A stretch of DNA of 64,000 nucleotides, taken from NCBI GenBank assembly GCA_021202635.1, contig JAJQCQ010000085.1:64168-128167 (forward strand), given 5' to 3'. The notes beneath the pieces are model-generated. The model was not told the DNA's origin. It did not search any database and saw nothing but the letters and a program-made list of their open reading frames with translations. This document shows positions 8,180 to 17,684 of the stretch, in pieces. The translations under genes were made by a program, and so were the position numbers. Position 1 is the stretch's first letter. Every line of letters begins with the position of its first letter. The stretch is from Lachnospiraceae bacterium. GTDB lineage: Bacteria; Bacillota; Clostridia; Lachnospirales; Lachnospiraceae.

Positions 8180-10072
8180 TCAGATCCCCAGTGCGGTTCT
8201 CTTCTCTTCGATCCGTTCGATCATCTTGTCAACCATCTTATCGATGTCTGTCTCGACGGTATAGCAAGCCTCTACCCAGTCACGGATGCCGCCCTGCAGC
8301 AGACCTTCCACCTCTGAGGATCCGCTTGCATACGGGTCTACGCCAAGGAAGGTATCAAGACCGGTCACTACCACATAGTTGCCGATGGAAACAGCCTTTT
8401 CAGACATCCACTCCGGTGCGCAGCCAACTACCGGCAGCTGAGAGATGTTCCATCCGGAATCCTTTGCCAGCTCAGAAACAAGAATCATCATACGGCTGGT
8501 ATCTACACAGGAGCCCATATGAAGCACCGGCGGAATGTCAGCCAGCTCACAGACTCTCTTCAGACCGGCGCCGCAGAGATCCTTCGCGCGCTTATCCATC
8601 AGACCGGCTTTCGCAGCCGCCTGAGCGGAACAGCCTGACGCTACGATAATAATATCATTTTCAATCAGCTTCTTCATCAGACCAATGTGCGCTGTATCCG
8701 GGCGAACCTTCGGGTTGTTGCAGCCTACCATGGCTACCGCACCACGGATAACGCCGGATTTGATGCAGTCAACAAGCGGCTTTGTTGTGCCTGTCTCGTC
8801 TACCTGAGAGTTGGTCACGGTATCCAGTGTCTTCACAATGGCCTCAACAGAATAGCCAACGGTCGCTTTTTGCTTCAGCTGCGGGATATGTACCAGCTCC
8901 GGTTTCCGGTTCTTAAAGTTCTCAATCGCCATCTTTACGATCGCTTTCGCATTCTCACCGGCATTTTCCGGGGAGAAACGGATATAATCACTCTCCGGCA
9001 TCTGTGCGATCGGAGAGGTCGTCACAAATTTGGTGTGGAAGCACTTTGCCAGCGGTCCGATTGCCGGGAAAATACACTGTACGTCAACAACAATCGCCTC
9101 GCAGGCACCGGTCAGAATGACATTTTCCTGCTGCAGGAAGTTACCAGCCATCGGGATACCACGGCGCATTGCTACTTCATTGGAGGTACAGCAGACACCG
9201 GAAACCGTGATGCCCTTCGCACCCATCTCCTTCGCGTAAGCGATCATCTCCGGGTCATCTGCATACTCGCAGATCATCTCAGAAAGCGACGGATCATGTC
9301 CATGAACTACGATATTAACATTTTCTTCCACCATAACACCAAGGTTCGCCTCGGTGTCGATTGGCTTCGGCGTACCAAACAGGACATCGGAGAACTCCGT
9401 ACCTGCCATGGAACCGCCCCAGCCATCCGCCAGGCCGGCACGCAGAGACTGGCGAATCAGGGCCTCCGGCTTGGAAGAGCATCCCATATGGGTCATATGC
9501 ATGGAACAGGAAACCTCACGGTCAATCGCGCGCGGCTCAATTTCTTCTCTGGCCCAAAGCTCCTGTGTATGCTTCGGAGCTCTTTTAATGAAGTTCTGGT
9601 GTCCAAATACTTTTCCATACTCACCCAAAGCGAGAACAGCCATCTCATGAGCCAGATCATAGATGTCCTTCCCCTCTGTCTCAACGCCCCATTCCTTTGC
9701 GATACGGATCAGCTTCTCCGGGTCCTTTACCTTATAGTTGCCATCCGGTGAGGTGCAGTAAAGGGTATGGCAGATCTCACGGCCATGATCCGAGTGCGTC
9801 GCTGCTCCGCCGGCGGTAAATCTCAGATAGTTACGACCTACAATTCCGTGCGCGTCGCAACCGCAGATTCCACGCGGCGCTTTCGGAGTAATCCGGCATG
9901 GTCCCATCGTACAGATACGGCAGCAGACGCCCTGCTCGCCAAACTTACAATGCGGCGTCTGATTTTTTACGCGGTACTGATAGGCATCTGCGCCCACCTT
10001 TGCTCCTGTTTCGAGGAGCCGGTTTGTAGCCGCTTCAAACTCCTCAACTGTTGTCAGCTTAAAGTCTCCCAT
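8180..10072 (-). CDS. cooS: Ni-dependent carbon monoxide dehydrogenase catalytic subunit (AcsA/CooS)
   Basis: Reversibly reduces CO2 to CO, which is channelled to AcsB for acetyl-CoA synthesis (often named acsA in acetogens). It has 630 residues. The N-terminal B/D-cluster cysteines are in residues 42-75 (HCKFGEQGVCCRICTMGPC and GICGC). The C-cluster set is complete: the HGH motif near 257-259, Cys295 (GVCCTSNE), Cys333 (VQCIFP), Cys451 (GCNNP), Cys481 (SGCSAQ) and Cys522 (MGSCVD). The start has GGAGG 7 nt upstream. It is flanked by one cooC on each side, and a candidate promoter stands just before it. Confidence 0.97.
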   Translation of the reverse strand: MGDFKLTTVEEFEAATNRLLETGAKVGADAYQYRVKNQTPHCKFGEQGVCCRICTMGPCRITPKAPRGICGCDAHGIVGRNYLRFTAGGAATHSDHGREICHTLYCTSPDGNYKVKDPEKLIRIAKEWGVETEGKDIYDLAHEMAVLALGEYGKVFGHQNFIKRAPKHTQELWAREEIEPRAIDREVSCSMHMTHMGCSSKPEALIRQSLRAGLADGWGGSMAGTEFSDVLFGTPKPIDTEANLGVMVEENVNIVVHGHDPSLSEMICEYADDPEMIAYAKEMGAKGITVSGVCCTSNEVAMRRGIPMAGNFLQQENVILTGACEAIVVDVQCIFPAIGPLAKCFHTKFVTTSPIAQMPESDYIRFSPENAGENAKAIVKMAIENFKNRKPELVHIPQLKQKATVGYSVEAIVKTLDTVTNSQVDETGTTKPLVDCIKSGVIRGAVAMVGCNNPKVRPDTAHIGLMKKLIENDIIIVASGCSAQAAAKAGLMDKRAKDLCGAGLKRVCELADIPPVLHMGSCVDTSRMMILVSELAKDSGWNISQLPVVGCAPEWMSEKAVSIGNYVVVTGLDTFLGVDPYASGSSEVEGLLQGGIRDWVEACYTVETDIDKMVDKMIERIEEKRTALGI

Positions 10073-10091
10073 AAATAACCTCCAAGTTTAT

Positions 10092-10120
10092 TTAATAAAG
10101 TGTATATCCGGCTGCGGCAA
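10092..10120 (-). promoter_or_regulatory. Candidate promoter for cooS
   Basis: Minus-strand -35 TTGCCG (10115-10120) and -10 TATTAA (10092-10097) with a 17-nt spacer. They lie directly before the GGAGG of cooS, giving a leader of only about 15 nt. The hexamers are moderate matches. Confidence 0.4.
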
Positions 10121-10214
10121 AAAGTATGCTCCAGAAGGATTCCGCAATTTCTGTCCGCTGCCGTTCATAATTGTCTGCCATCTGCGCCGGGTGCGCAAAA
10201 ACGATGGAAGACAG

Positions 10215-10988
10215 TTACTTCAGATGAATTGTTTTCAGGATCTCATTGAGCGCAAGGCGCACTGGTGAGTCCTCCGGAAGTGAAGAAGTGGGTCTGCCTT
10301 CGCAGTCATATTCGTAAACCTGCTCATCCTGCGGTACAACGCCAAGCAGACGGAGGCCGCTCTTTTCAATCTCTTCCTTTGTACCGGCATTTAACTGTCC
10401 GTTCGGCGCACGATTCACGATCAGGCCAATTGTTTTCGGATTCAGATGGCACTCTTCAACCAGCTTGGCAATACGCTCGGTTGCCTGAACTCCTCTCCTG
10501 GAGCAGTCACTGATGAGCAGCATCGTGTCCACCTTTGGTAAAATACCACGGCTGATGTGCTCCATCCCCGCTTCATTGTCTACCACCACATACTTATAAT
10601 TCGGAATCAGCTTCGCCAGCTGCGCCTGCAGCAGGCCGTTTACATAACAATAGCAACCCTGCCCCTGGGATCTTCCCATCACCAGAAGATCAAAATCGTC
10701 ATCCTCTGCTAGACAGCGCTGAAGCATCATCTCTGTATAATCCGCTTTTGTCATACCGGAAGGAATGTTCCGGTCCAGCTTGTCCGCATCGTGGAGTACG
10801 GTCTCGCGTACATCTCCGAGCGTCATCTCTACATCGACACCAAGGACTTCGTTCAGGTTTGAGTTCGCATCGGCGTCCACTGCAAGGATCGGGCGTTTTC
10901 CCTCCATGCACATCGTCTGTATCAGCAAACCGCCGAGCGTTGTTTTGCCAACGCCGCCTTTTCCTGCTATCGCAATCACATGAGCCAT
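10215..10988 (-). CDS. cooC: CODH/ACS nickel-insertion ATPase, CooC/AcsF type (copy upstream of cooS)
   Basis: P-loop maturation ATPase of 257 residues. The deviant Walker A GKGGVGKT is at 9-16 and the nickel-binding pair Cys112/Cys114 (GCYCYV) has the same numbering as in Carboxydothermus CooC1. A conserved VDNEAGMEHISRG switch region is present. It is clearly diverged from the other CooC at 7286-8044, so the two probably serve different clients (C-cluster versus A-cluster); this is inference. The ribosome binding site GGAGG is 12 nt upstream. It follows cooT by about 65 nt in the same direction. Confidence 0.9.
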   Translation of the reverse strand: MAHVIAIAGKGGVGKTTLGGLLIQTMCMEGKRPILAVDADANSNLNEVLGVDVEMTLGDVRETVLHDADKLDRNIPSGMTKADYTEMMLQRCLAEDDDFDLLVMGRSQGQGCYCYVNGLLQAQLAKLIPNYKYVVVDNEAGMEHISRGILPKVDTMLLISDCSRRGVQATERIAKLVEECHLNPKTIGLIVNRAPNGQLNAGTKEEIEKSGLRLLGVVPQDEQVYEYDCEGRPTSSLPEDSPVRLALNEILKTIHLK

Positions 10989-11054
10989 GAAAACTGCATG
11001 CCTCCTTTTCCCTTTCGCTTATAAAAAATTTATAGTACGGATAAAACCCGGACA

Positions 11055-11249
11055 TTACGCAACATCTTCACAGTTGATCTCCACCTTGCCGCCGGTCAGA
11101 TCCGCCATAGCCAGCGTGCCCTCAATCGTCTTCCGCTCACCCATTACATCTGTAAGAGTGATCTGCTTCCCGTCCACTTCAATCTTGCTGACATACTCCA
11201 GAATGATGCTGTCGGGTTCATTTTTCGCATACACAGTCGCCAGACACAT
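11055..11249 (-). CDS. cooT: CooT-family nickel-binding protein
   Basis: 64-residue protein starting MCLATVYAK, matching the CooT family, in which Cys2 binds one Ni(II) per dimer. A small beta-barrel with alternating charged residues follows (EVDGKQITLTDVMGE). The family usually accompanies CODH and helps supply nickel. A GTG nine bases upstream is embedded in the ribosome binding site GGAGGTG; starting at the ATG places Cys at position 2 as in the family, so I prefer 11249. It lies between the His-rich protein and cooC, all in one direction. Confidence 0.85.
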   Translation of the reverse strand: MCLATVYAKNEPDSIILEYVSKIEVDGKQITLTDVMGERKTIEGTLAMADLTGGKVEINCEDVA

Positions 11250-11305
11250 TTCGCACACCTCCTTTTAAACCTTCACAACGTTTTGTAGTCTCCGGACGGA
11301 CGCTG

Positions 11306-11737
11306 TCAGCCTTCCTGTACCATCGACAACGCAAGCTTTAAATACAGGTTTCCTTTTTGGAATTCATCTACTGCTTTTTTGATCTGCTCTGCTGCCGCTT
11401 CTTTTCCTTCTTCGCGGAACTTTCCGGCTACCTGATCAAGCTCTGCTGCATGATGCTCATTGTGTTTGAGCATATAGTCGAGCAGTGCAACCATTTTATC
11501 GCCTTCCGGAGCTTCCTGCGCATGTGCTTCACATGCGCCGCAATGTGCATGCTCGCCCTCATGGACATGACAATGTTCTTCCCCGTGATCATGAGAATGA
11601 TTGTGTTCCTCTTCATGACCATGTTCATGCGTGTGTGGATGGGAGTGCTCATACGTATGGGTATGCGTATGGGTATGCTCTCCGTTTTCGTGTGAATGTG
11701 GAACCGCATTACCATTTTCATCCTGAACCAGATGCAT
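11306..11737 (-). CDS. His-rich metal-binding protein, CooJ-like nickel storage candidate
   Basis: 143 residues. Residues 14-72 carry 22 histidines, many as HTH, HSH or HEH alternations, plus Cys56, Cys66 and Cys69. The rest (about 78-143) is an acidic helical tail with KHNEHHAAELDQVAGKF. This design resembles R. rubrum CooJ and His-rich nickel chaperones (HypB and SlyD tails), although the His block is N-terminal here and I do not claim homology. Being the first gene before cooT, cooC and cooS, its likely job is to buffer or deliver nickel. The start is fixed by AAAGGGG 8 nt upstream; a frame extending to 11878 reads into the leader and is rejected. Confidence 0.75.
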   Translation of the reverse strand: MHLVQDENGNAVPHSHENGEHTHTHTHTYEHSHPHTHEHGHEEEHNHSHDHGEEHCHVHEGEHAHCGACEAHAQEAPEGDKMVALLDYMLKHNEHHAAELDQVAGKFREEGKEAAAEQIKKAVDEFQKGNLYLKLALSMVQEG

Positions 11738-11772
11738 AGATGTTCCCCTTTCTCTTTGCAATTGTAATTTTG

Positions 11773-11810
11773 TTATCACTGGTTGTTCTCTTCCGCAGCG
11801 ATGGTGATAA
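11773..11810. promoter_or_regulatory. Inverted repeat in the leader of the CODH cluster
   Basis: Arms TTATCAC (11773-11779) and GTGATAA (11804-11810) in the roughly 145-nt leader between the promoter and the His-rich gene. It could be an operator or an RNA hairpin. The arms are short, so confidence is low. Confidence 0.3.
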
Positions 11811-11887
11811 GGGTATGATTTTCTATGATTGTTAATTTTTTCACGCACAAAAACACAAAAAAAGCATCCCCCACCCACGGATACCTT

Positions 11888-11916
11888 ATCCTATCACAAA
11901 TGCCCGGAAATTACAA
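11888..11916 (-). promoter_or_regulatory. Candidate main promoter of the CODH/ACS cluster
   Basis: Minus-strand -35 TTGTAA (11911-11916) and -10 TAGGAT (11888-11893) with a 17-nt spacer. The -35 lies inside the loop of the terminator of the preceding gpsA operon, so the two units are packed end to end. Confidence 0.5.
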
Positions 11917-11934
11917 CGATTTCCCGGGCATTTT
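11898..11934 (-). terminator. Stem-loop ending the gpsA operon
   Basis: Long inverted repeat AAATGCCCGG...CCGGGCATTT, extended by AAAT/ATTT pairs. It begins about 32 nt after the gpsA stop codon. The T-run that follows on the minus strand is short, so termination may be leaky. It overlaps the candidate promoter of the CODH cluster. Confidence 0.65.
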
Positions 11935-11966
11935 CTGTTTACGTATTAAAAAAATACAATCAATTT

Positions 11967-12974
11967 TTACCAGGGTGTCAGCGAATTCTCTACCCCCATG
12001 TCACGGAGCATCAGAGCAGATACGGTCTCCTTCGGGTTTTTTCCTTCAAAAAGAATCTTGTTTACCTGCTCTATAATCGGGAGTTCTACATCATATTTTT
12101 TTGCAAGCGCAACAGCAGATTTTGTCGAGTAAACGCCCTCCACAACCATGTTGACTTCCTTCATCGCCTCTTCCATCGAATATCCCTGCCCCAGAAGAAT
12201 TCCGGCACGTCGGTTTCGGCTGTGCATACTCGCACAGGTGACAATCAGGTCGCCAATCCCGGTGAGTCCGCAGAATGTTTCAAACTGACCGCCCATTTTT
12301 ATACCGAGCCGGGCGATCTCTACGATCCCCCGTGTAATAAGAGCCGCCTTTGCATTGTCGCCATAGCCCATGCCATCCGCGATACCTGCCGCAAGGGCAA
12401 TGACATTTTTCAGTGAACCGCCAAGTTCAATTCCAATCATATCGGAGCTGATATAGACGCGAAACACCGGGCTCATGAAAAGCTTCTGAAGCGATCGCGC
12501 CGTCTGTTCATCCTTTGCCCCGATCACAATCGCGGTCGGCATTCCCCGTCCTACTTCCTCCGCATGGCTGGGGCCGGAAATGACAGCTGTCTGTGCCTGT
12601 GGAATCTCATCCTCAATCACATCTGTCATCGTCATGAGGCTTCCTTCTTCGATCCCCTTCGCTGCATTTACAATCACCGTACCTTCTGCCACCAGAGGTT
12701 TCATCTTTCTGGCAGTCTCCCGCACAACTGCGGAAGGACTGACCATGACAAGAAGCTCCTGCCCGCGCACTGCGACAGCCAGATCCGAAGTCACCTGAAT
12801 CTGTTCCGGAATCGTGACTCCCGGAAGCTTCGAGGGCAGTTCATGGGACTTGCGGATTTGTTCCGCATCGGATTCCAGAAAGGACCAGAGCGTCACATCA
12901 TTTCCGTTTTCACGTAATAGTTTCGACAGGGCAAGTCCCCAGCCGCCTGCACCAATTACACCAATTTTTGCCAT
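11967..12974 (-). CDS. gpsA: NAD(P)+-dependent glycerol-3-phosphate dehydrogenase
   Basis: Makes sn-glycerol 3-phosphate from dihydroxyacetone phosphate for phospholipid synthesis. It has 335 residues from the ATG at 12974, which has GGAGG about 8 nt upstream; a 12-residue longer frame lacks a site. The N-terminal dinucleotide fold shows GVIGAGGWGLAL. Further on are NAAKGIE, ISGPSHAEE, the catalytic-lysine region LGGSLKNVIALAAG, and GLTGIGDLIVTC. It follows plsY, the next enzyme of the same pathway, and is the last gene of the prs-DUF512-der-plsY-gpsA run. Confidence 0.96.
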   Translation of the reverse strand: MAKIGVIGAGGWGLALSKLLRENGNDVTLWSFLESDAEQIRKSHELPSKLPGVTIPEQIQVTSDLAVAVRGQELLVMVSPSAVVRETARKMKPLVAEGTVIVNAAKGIEEGSLMTMTDVIEDEIPQAQTAVISGPSHAEEVGRGMPTAIVIGAKDEQTARSLQKLFMSPVFRVYISSDMIGIELGGSLKNVIALAAGIADGMGYGDNAKAALITRGIVEIARLGIKMGGQFETFCGLTGIGDLIVTCASMHSRNRRAGILLGQGYSMEEAMKEVNMVVEGVYSTKSAVALAKKYDVELPIIEQVNKILFEGKNPKETVSALMLRDMGVENSLTPW

Positions 12975-13058
12975 ACCATATCCTCCATTCTTTCTGTAAA
13001 TCTGAGGCATGGATGATGCTCCGGCCGCGAAGCAGGATCCATTCAGCTCCCGTATAGT

Positions 13059-13706
13059 TTATCGCTTCGTTTTATTCAGAAATCCGGCTTTCCGCTCTTC
13101 TCCCTTGCGCAGGCGGTCAAGATTCCCGCGATGCATATAAAAAGCCAAAGCAGTAACTACTGCCGTAACCACATACATTTCGTTCAGATACCGCTGTGTC
13201 ATACCAAAAATGCCCAGCTGTCCGAAAAGAATAGTCTCGGCCAGAAAACCAGCCGCCACAACAAGCGAACCCACAGATACATAGCCGGTCAGAAATAATC
13301 CGGCGCAGAATCCCAGGATCGCCAGTCCGCATAAGGGGCGATTGATCGCAAAAATGGTCCCTCCGGTTGTCGCAATCCCCTTACCGCCATGGAACTTTAA
13401 ATAAAAGGGGAAATTGTGCCCTAATACCGCGCCGAACCCGGTATACAGACACAGAAGCGGCCAGATATCGGCATACGTTTTTCCAAAAATCAGCCATGCT
13501 GCCAATGCGGCAAAAATAGCTTTAAACGCATCACCGAGAAATGTAACTGCTCCCCATCCTTTTCCAAGCGTGCGGAACATATTTGTCGTACCGGCGTTTC
13601 CGCTGCCATAGTCACGGATGTCAATTCCGTGCAGCCGTCCGATAATATAGCTGGTCTCAAAGAGGCCAAATACATAACCTATCGCAAGACATGCCAATCG
13701 TTCCAT
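13059..13706 (-). CDS. plsY: Glycerol-3-phosphate acyltransferase PlsY
   Basis: Integral membrane enzyme that transfers an acyl group from acyl-phosphate to glycerol 3-phosphate. It has 215 residues and about five membrane segments. Family motifs are present: DYGSGNAGTTNMFRTLGK, GHNFPFYLKFHGGKGIATT and the later transmembrane blocks. The ATG directly abuts the TAA of der, so translation is probably coupled. It is followed by gpsA, which supplies its substrate. Confidence 0.95.
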   Translation of the reverse strand: MERLACLAIGYVFGLFETSYIIGRLHGIDIRDYGSGNAGTTNMFRTLGKGWGAVTFLGDAFKAIFAALAAWLIFGKTYADIWPLLCLYTGFGAVLGHNFPFYLKFHGGKGIATTGGTIFAINRPLCGLAILGFCAGLFLTGYVSVGSLVVAAGFLAETILFGQLGIFGMTQRYLNEMYVVTAVVTALAFYMHRGNLDRLRKGEERKAGFLNKTKR

Positions 13707-15032
13707 TTATTTCTCATTGTCCTTTCGTTCCCGGATGATAAATTTCAGTGGAGTACCCCGGAAGCCAAAAGCATCCCGGATCCGATTCTCCAGGTATCTT
13801 AAGTAAGAAAAATGCATCAGTGCCCTGTCATTGACAAAGATCACAAAAGTAGGAGGCTTCACCCGAGCCTGTGTGATATAGAACAGCTTCAGGCGCTTCC
13901 CTTTATCGGTTGGCGGCTGCTGCAGAGCCACTGCTTCCGCCATAATTTCATTCAATACACCGGTCTTTACACGCATGGACTGATTCTGGATCACCATGTC
14001 AATCGTTTCAAAAAGCTTCGGCAGCCGCTGCCCTGTCTCCGCAGAAATAAAAATAATTTCCGCATAAGGCATATAAGAAAGCACCTGGCGGATTTTGGCC
14101 GTATATTCATAAATCGTCTTGTCATTCTTTTCAATGGCATCCCATTTATTCACCGCGATCACGATTCCCTTGCCTCGTTCATGCGCGATACCGGCGATGT
14201 GCGCGTCCTGTTCGGTCACACCCTCCGTGGCATCGATCATCATAACGACTACGTCCGCGCGTTCCACCGCGGAAACCGTACGGATGATACTGTAGCGCTC
14301 GATGTCTTCTTTGATTTTATTTTTCCGGCGCAGTCCGGCGGTATCAATAAACACATACTCCTGCCCCTGCCATTTGACCGCAGCATCGACAGCGTCACGC
14401 GTTGTACCCGCAATGTCCGTCACGATCAGACGATTCTCACCCAGCAGCTTATTGATCAGAGAGGATTTGCCGACATTTGGTTTGCCTACAATTGCGATGC
14501 GCGGACGCTCATCCTCTTCCATATAGACCTTTTCCGGATCAAAATAAGCGGTCACCGCGTCAAGCATATCACCGAGTCCCTGTCGGTTCGCTGCAGAAAT
14601 GGGCACCGGATCACCAATCCCCAGATTGTAAAATTCGTACACATCTGCCTGAAACTTTTTAAAACTGTCGACCTTATTTACAGCCAGAACCACTGGTTTT
14701 TTGGAACGGCGAAGCATGTCCGCCACCTTCGCGTCCGAGTCAGTCAGTCCCTGCTGACAGTCGACAAGAAAAATAATCACATCTGCGGTGTCAATTGCGA
14801 TCTGTGCCTGCTCACGCATCTGGGAGAGCATAATATCCCTGCTTTCCGGCTCAATACCGCCGGTATCAATCAGCGTGAAATTCAGGTTCAGCCATTCCAC
14901 ATCGGTATAGATGCGATCTCTGGTCACACCAGGCGTGTCCTTTACAATTGAAATATTGGAACCGGCCAGCGCATTAAACAGCGTGGATTTTCCCACATTC
15001 GGTCTCCCGACAATCGCTACAATCGGTTTCAT
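13707..15032 (-). CDS. der: Ribosome biogenesis GTPase Der (EngA)
   Basis: Double-GTPase needed for 50S subunit assembly, 441 residues from the ATG at 15032 (AGGAGG 8 nt upstream). G domain 1 has GRPNVGKST near residue 8, DTGG and NKVD. G domain 2 has [13 protein letters not shown] and NKWD. A C-terminal KH-like domain ends with [12 protein letters not shown]. It sits between a DUF512 gene and plsY, a common Clostridial arrangement. Confidence 0.97.
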   Translation of the reverse strand: MKPIVAIVGRPNVGKSTLFNALAGSNISIVKDTPGVTRDRIYTDVEWLNLNFTLIDTGGIEPESRDIMLSQMREQAQIAIDTADVIIFLVDCQQGLTDSDAKVADMLRRSKKPVVLAVNKVDSFKKFQADVYEFYNLGIGDPVPISAANRQGLGDMLDAVTAYFDPEKVYMEEDERPRIAIVGKPNVGKSSLINKLLGENRLIVTDIAGTTRDAVDAAVKWQGQEYVFIDTAGLRRKNKIKEDIERYSIIRTVSAVERADVVVMMIDATEGVTEQDAHIAGIAHERGKGIVIAVNKWDAIEKNDKTIYEYTAKIRQVLSYMPYAEIIFISAETGQRLPKLFETIDMVIQNQSMRVKTGVLNEIMAEAVALQQPPTDKGKRLKLFYITQARVKPPTFVIFVNDRALMHFSYLRYLENRIRDAFGFRGTPLKFIIRERKDNEK

Positions 15033-15051
15033 AAAAATTCCTCCTGTGTCC

Positions 15052-16377
15052 TTATTCTCCGACAATTGCACTTACAAAATCACGTCCGTCTGATTCTACC
15101 ACACGGATGGAAACTGCCAGGTTTTTCTCCAGGTCCTCCACACTGACATCGTCTAAAAAAACTCTCTCACCGCTGCGAAGCATACTGCATGGCAACAGAA
15201 GCTCCCGGCCAAGCCTTTTGCCCTTCAGCTGAGCCAGAAGATCCGTACCGGTAATCAGTCCGGCTACCGTGATGGACTCCCCAAAGTAATCATTGCGAAT
15301 CTCATAAACGTGGCAGAGAATATTTGGATACTTTTCGCAGATACGGTCACACAGATTCTTCAGGTAAGGACCTGCCAGCCTGCCGGTTGCTATGGATATT
15401 TCGCGCGGCGGCAGTTCCACTGCGCCGGTCTCTTCGTCCAGTACCTCCCGGACCTCTTCCATCAGCAGCCGCATCATACCAACCCCATTTTCCAGCTGCA
15501 GATACCCGTCATAGCGATCTGCTTCCGGAAAATCGCGGCCTGCGAGTACGTACCATTCATCTGAAGCATGGATAAAATGCAGTCCGAATTCCCCGTAAAT
15601 TTTTTCCTGCCAGCCTTCAATACAATCGATGACCTCTCCGGCATCTTCGGGCGTAAAAGCCTCCAGCGGGTATAAACCGTCCCGGAAGCGTGTCAGTCCA
15701 ACCGGTACAACAGACACGCTGCGCAGCTGCGGAAGATATTCTGTCAGCTTTTGTATGGAAGCGTTTAGTTCTTCCCCGTCATTGATGCCGCGGCAGAGTA
15801 CAATCTGTCCATTCAGCTCAATCCCGGCGTCTGCCATCCGGCGCACTTTCGGGAAAATATCTCCAGCGAAGCGATTCCGCAGCATCTCACAGCGAAGAGT
15901 CGGGTTCATGGTATGGAACGAAATATTGATCGGTTCCAGATGATAACGGATAATGCGGTCAATGTCATGATCGCTCATGTTCGTCAGCGTAACATAATTT
16001 CCCTGCAGAAAAGAAAGCCTGGAATCATCGTCTTTAAAATACAAGGTATCCCGCATGCCCTTTGGCATCTGATCAATAAAGCAGAAAATACAATGGTTCC
16101 GACAGGAACGGTACTCATCCATCAGAGAGCTTTCAAATGTAATCCCAAGATCATCCTCGTACTCTTTTTCTATTTCCAGCTCCCACTCTTCCCCGTTTTC
16201 CTTGCGTACCTGTACGGTCAGATATTCCTCATTAATCAGATAATGGTAATCAAAGACATCTTCGATTGTTTGCCCATTGACAGAGAGAACCGTATCTCCG
16301 GGAGCAAGCTCAAGCTCCTCGGCAATACTGTCCGGCTCAACAGCAGTTATTTTATGTTCCAAACATTTTTTATTCAT
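15052..16377 (-). CDS. DUF512 family radical-SAM-like iron-sulfur protein
   Basis: 441 residues. Residues 1-75 form a PDZ-like domain ([14 protein letters not shown]). Next is a radical SAM type motif CRNHCIFC with Cys92, Cys96 and Cys99, then [10 protein letters not shown], and the C-terminal DUF512 domain. Its reaction is unknown; the family is widespread in Clostridia and is often placed next to der, as here. It lies 18 nt after prs and 19 nt before der, so it is part of that operon. Confidence 0.9.
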   Translation of the reverse strand: MNKKCLEHKITAVEPDSIAEELELAPGDTVLSVNGQTIEDVFDYHYLINEEYLTVQVRKENGEEWELEIEKEYEDDLGITFESSLMDEYRSCRNHCIFCFIDQMPKGMRDTLYFKDDDSRLSFLQGNYVTLTNMSDHDIDRIIRYHLEPINISFHTMNPTLRCEMLRNRFAGDIFPKVRRMADAGIELNGQIVLCRGINDGEELNASIQKLTEYLPQLRSVSVVPVGLTRFRDGLYPLEAFTPEDAGEVIDCIEGWQEKIYGEFGLHFIHASDEWYVLAGRDFPEADRYDGYLQLENGVGMMRLLMEEVREVLDEETGAVELPPREISIATGRLAGPYLKNLCDRICEKYPNILCHVYEIRNDYFGESITVAGLITGTDLLAQLKGKRLGRELLLPCSMLRSGERVFLDDVSVEDLEKNLAVSIRVVESDGRDFVSAIVGE

Positions 16378-16395
16378 ATTCCATCCAGTTTCTGT

Positions 16396-17577
16396 TTAGT
16401 CCTTATTATGGATTTTCGAAAGCAGCTCATGAATTTTCGCGGTCGGCGTCTCAATATTACTCAGAGTCGAATCATGGTTCAGAGTCTCAATAATCGTAGC
16501 AAGGAATTTTGTCATATCTGCTTCCACATAATATGGCTTCGAAAGCAACTCTGGATTCCGGTAATGGAGATTGGTGGTCACCACTTTCGTAATAAATCCC
16601 TGTTCGTAATAGCTGTCGAATTTTGCAAGTCCATTTGTAAAAAGACCGAAGGTCGTACAAACAAATACACGCCTTGCACCGCGTTCTTTCACCTGTTTCG
16701 CAACATCAAGCATACTCTCTCCGGAAGAAATCATATCGTCTACAACAATCACGTCCTTGCCTTCGACGGAATCACCCAGAAACTCATGTGCTACGATCGG
16801 GTTTTTCCCATCCACAATAACGGAATAATCCCTTCTCTTGTAAAACATACCCATATCCACGCCAAGGATGCCGGAAAAGTATACCGCACGGCTCATGGCA
16901 CCTTCGTCCGGGCTGATAATCATCAGATGATCATTATCGATCTGAAAATCCTCGACATTGTCTACCAGTGCCTTCAGAAACTGGTAAGTCGGCATAAAGG
17001 AATCAAAGCCGCTCAGCGGAATTGCATTCTGCACCCGCGGATCGTGCGCGTCAAATGTAATAATATTGGAGACGCCCATATCTGCGAGCTCCTGCAGGGC
17101 CAGGGAGCAATCCAGGGATTCTCTTTTGGAACGTTTGTGCTGTCTGCCCTCATACAGGAAAGGCATTACAACATTCACACGCTTCGCTTTCCCATTCGCC
17201 GCGGCGATAATGCGCTTCAAATCCTGGAAATGGTTATCCGGGGACATATGGTTTACGTGGCCACAGACCGTGTAGGTAAGGCTGTAGTTACAAACATCTA
17301 CCAGGATATACAGATCCGTGCCGCGGACAGAATCATTGATCTGCCCCTTGCCTTCCCCGGTTCCAAATCGGGGACAGCTGCAGTCCAGCAGATAGGTATC
17401 TGCGATATACCCGGGCTGAGAGATGACATTGCTGTTCTCTGGTTTCAGATGGCTGTTCTTTCTGGACTCTACAAGACACGCGTCAACGGCCGCTCCAAAT
17501 TCCCGGCAGCCCTCCAGAGCTGCAATTTTCAGCGGACCGACCGGCATGATCTGATCCAGCGATTCTATTTCGGACAT
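16396..17577 (-). CDS. prs: Ribose-phosphate pyrophosphokinase
   Basis: Makes PRPP from ribose 5-phosphate and ATP for nucleotide, His and Trp synthesis. It has 393 residues from the ATG at 17577, with GAGGGAG upstream. This is longer than the usual ~315 and typical of a Clostridial PRPP synthetase branch with N- and C-terminal extensions. Visible motifs are FDAHDPRVQ, ISPDEGAMSRAVYF and the PRPP loop VIVVDDMISSGESM. It is the first gene of an operon with a strong promoter immediately upstream. Confidence 0.92.
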   Translation of the reverse strand: MSEIESLDQIMPVGPLKIAALEGCREFGAAVDACLVESRKNSHLKPENSNVISQPGYIADTYLLDCSCPRFGTGEGKGQINDSVRGTDLYILVDVCNYSLTYTVCGHVNHMSPDNHFQDLKRIIAAANGKAKRVNVVMPFLYEGRQHKRSKRESLDCSLALQELADMGVSNIITFDAHDPRVQNAIPLSGFDSFMPTYQFLKALVDNVEDFQIDNDHLMIISPDEGAMSRAVYFSGILGVDMGMFYKRRDYSVIVDGKNPIVAHEFLGDSVEGKDVIVVDDMISSGESMLDVAKQVKERGARRVFVCTTFGLFTNGLAKFDSYYEQGFITKVVTTNLHYRNPELLSKPYYVEADMTKFLATIIETLNHDSTLSNIETPTAKIHELLSKIHNKD

Positions 17578-17639
17578 AGGTCTCCCTCTCTTTCGTACAA
17601 GGTACGTTTTATATGAATTCCTCTGAAAAATACGCAAAA

Positions 17640-17668
17640 AGTATAGCATCTTGCGTCCGGTGCGTCAA
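17640..17668 (-). promoter_or_regulatory. Promoter of the prs-DUF512-der-plsY-gpsA operon
   Basis: Minus-strand -35 TTGACG (17663-17668) and -10 TATACT (17640-17645) with a 17-nt spacer and a TGC extension before the -10. The leader of about 55 nt holds a small CGTAC/GTACG hairpin (17594-17606). Confidence 0.8.
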
Positions 17669-17684
17669 TAAAAAAGTGCTGCAG

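Noticed and set aside
11428-11739. Frames overlapping the His-rich gene, including a plus-strand Met/Arg-rich frame
   Set aside because: They are mirror images of the CAT/CAC-rich coding sequence; only the 11306-11737 frame has a ribosome binding site and cluster context.
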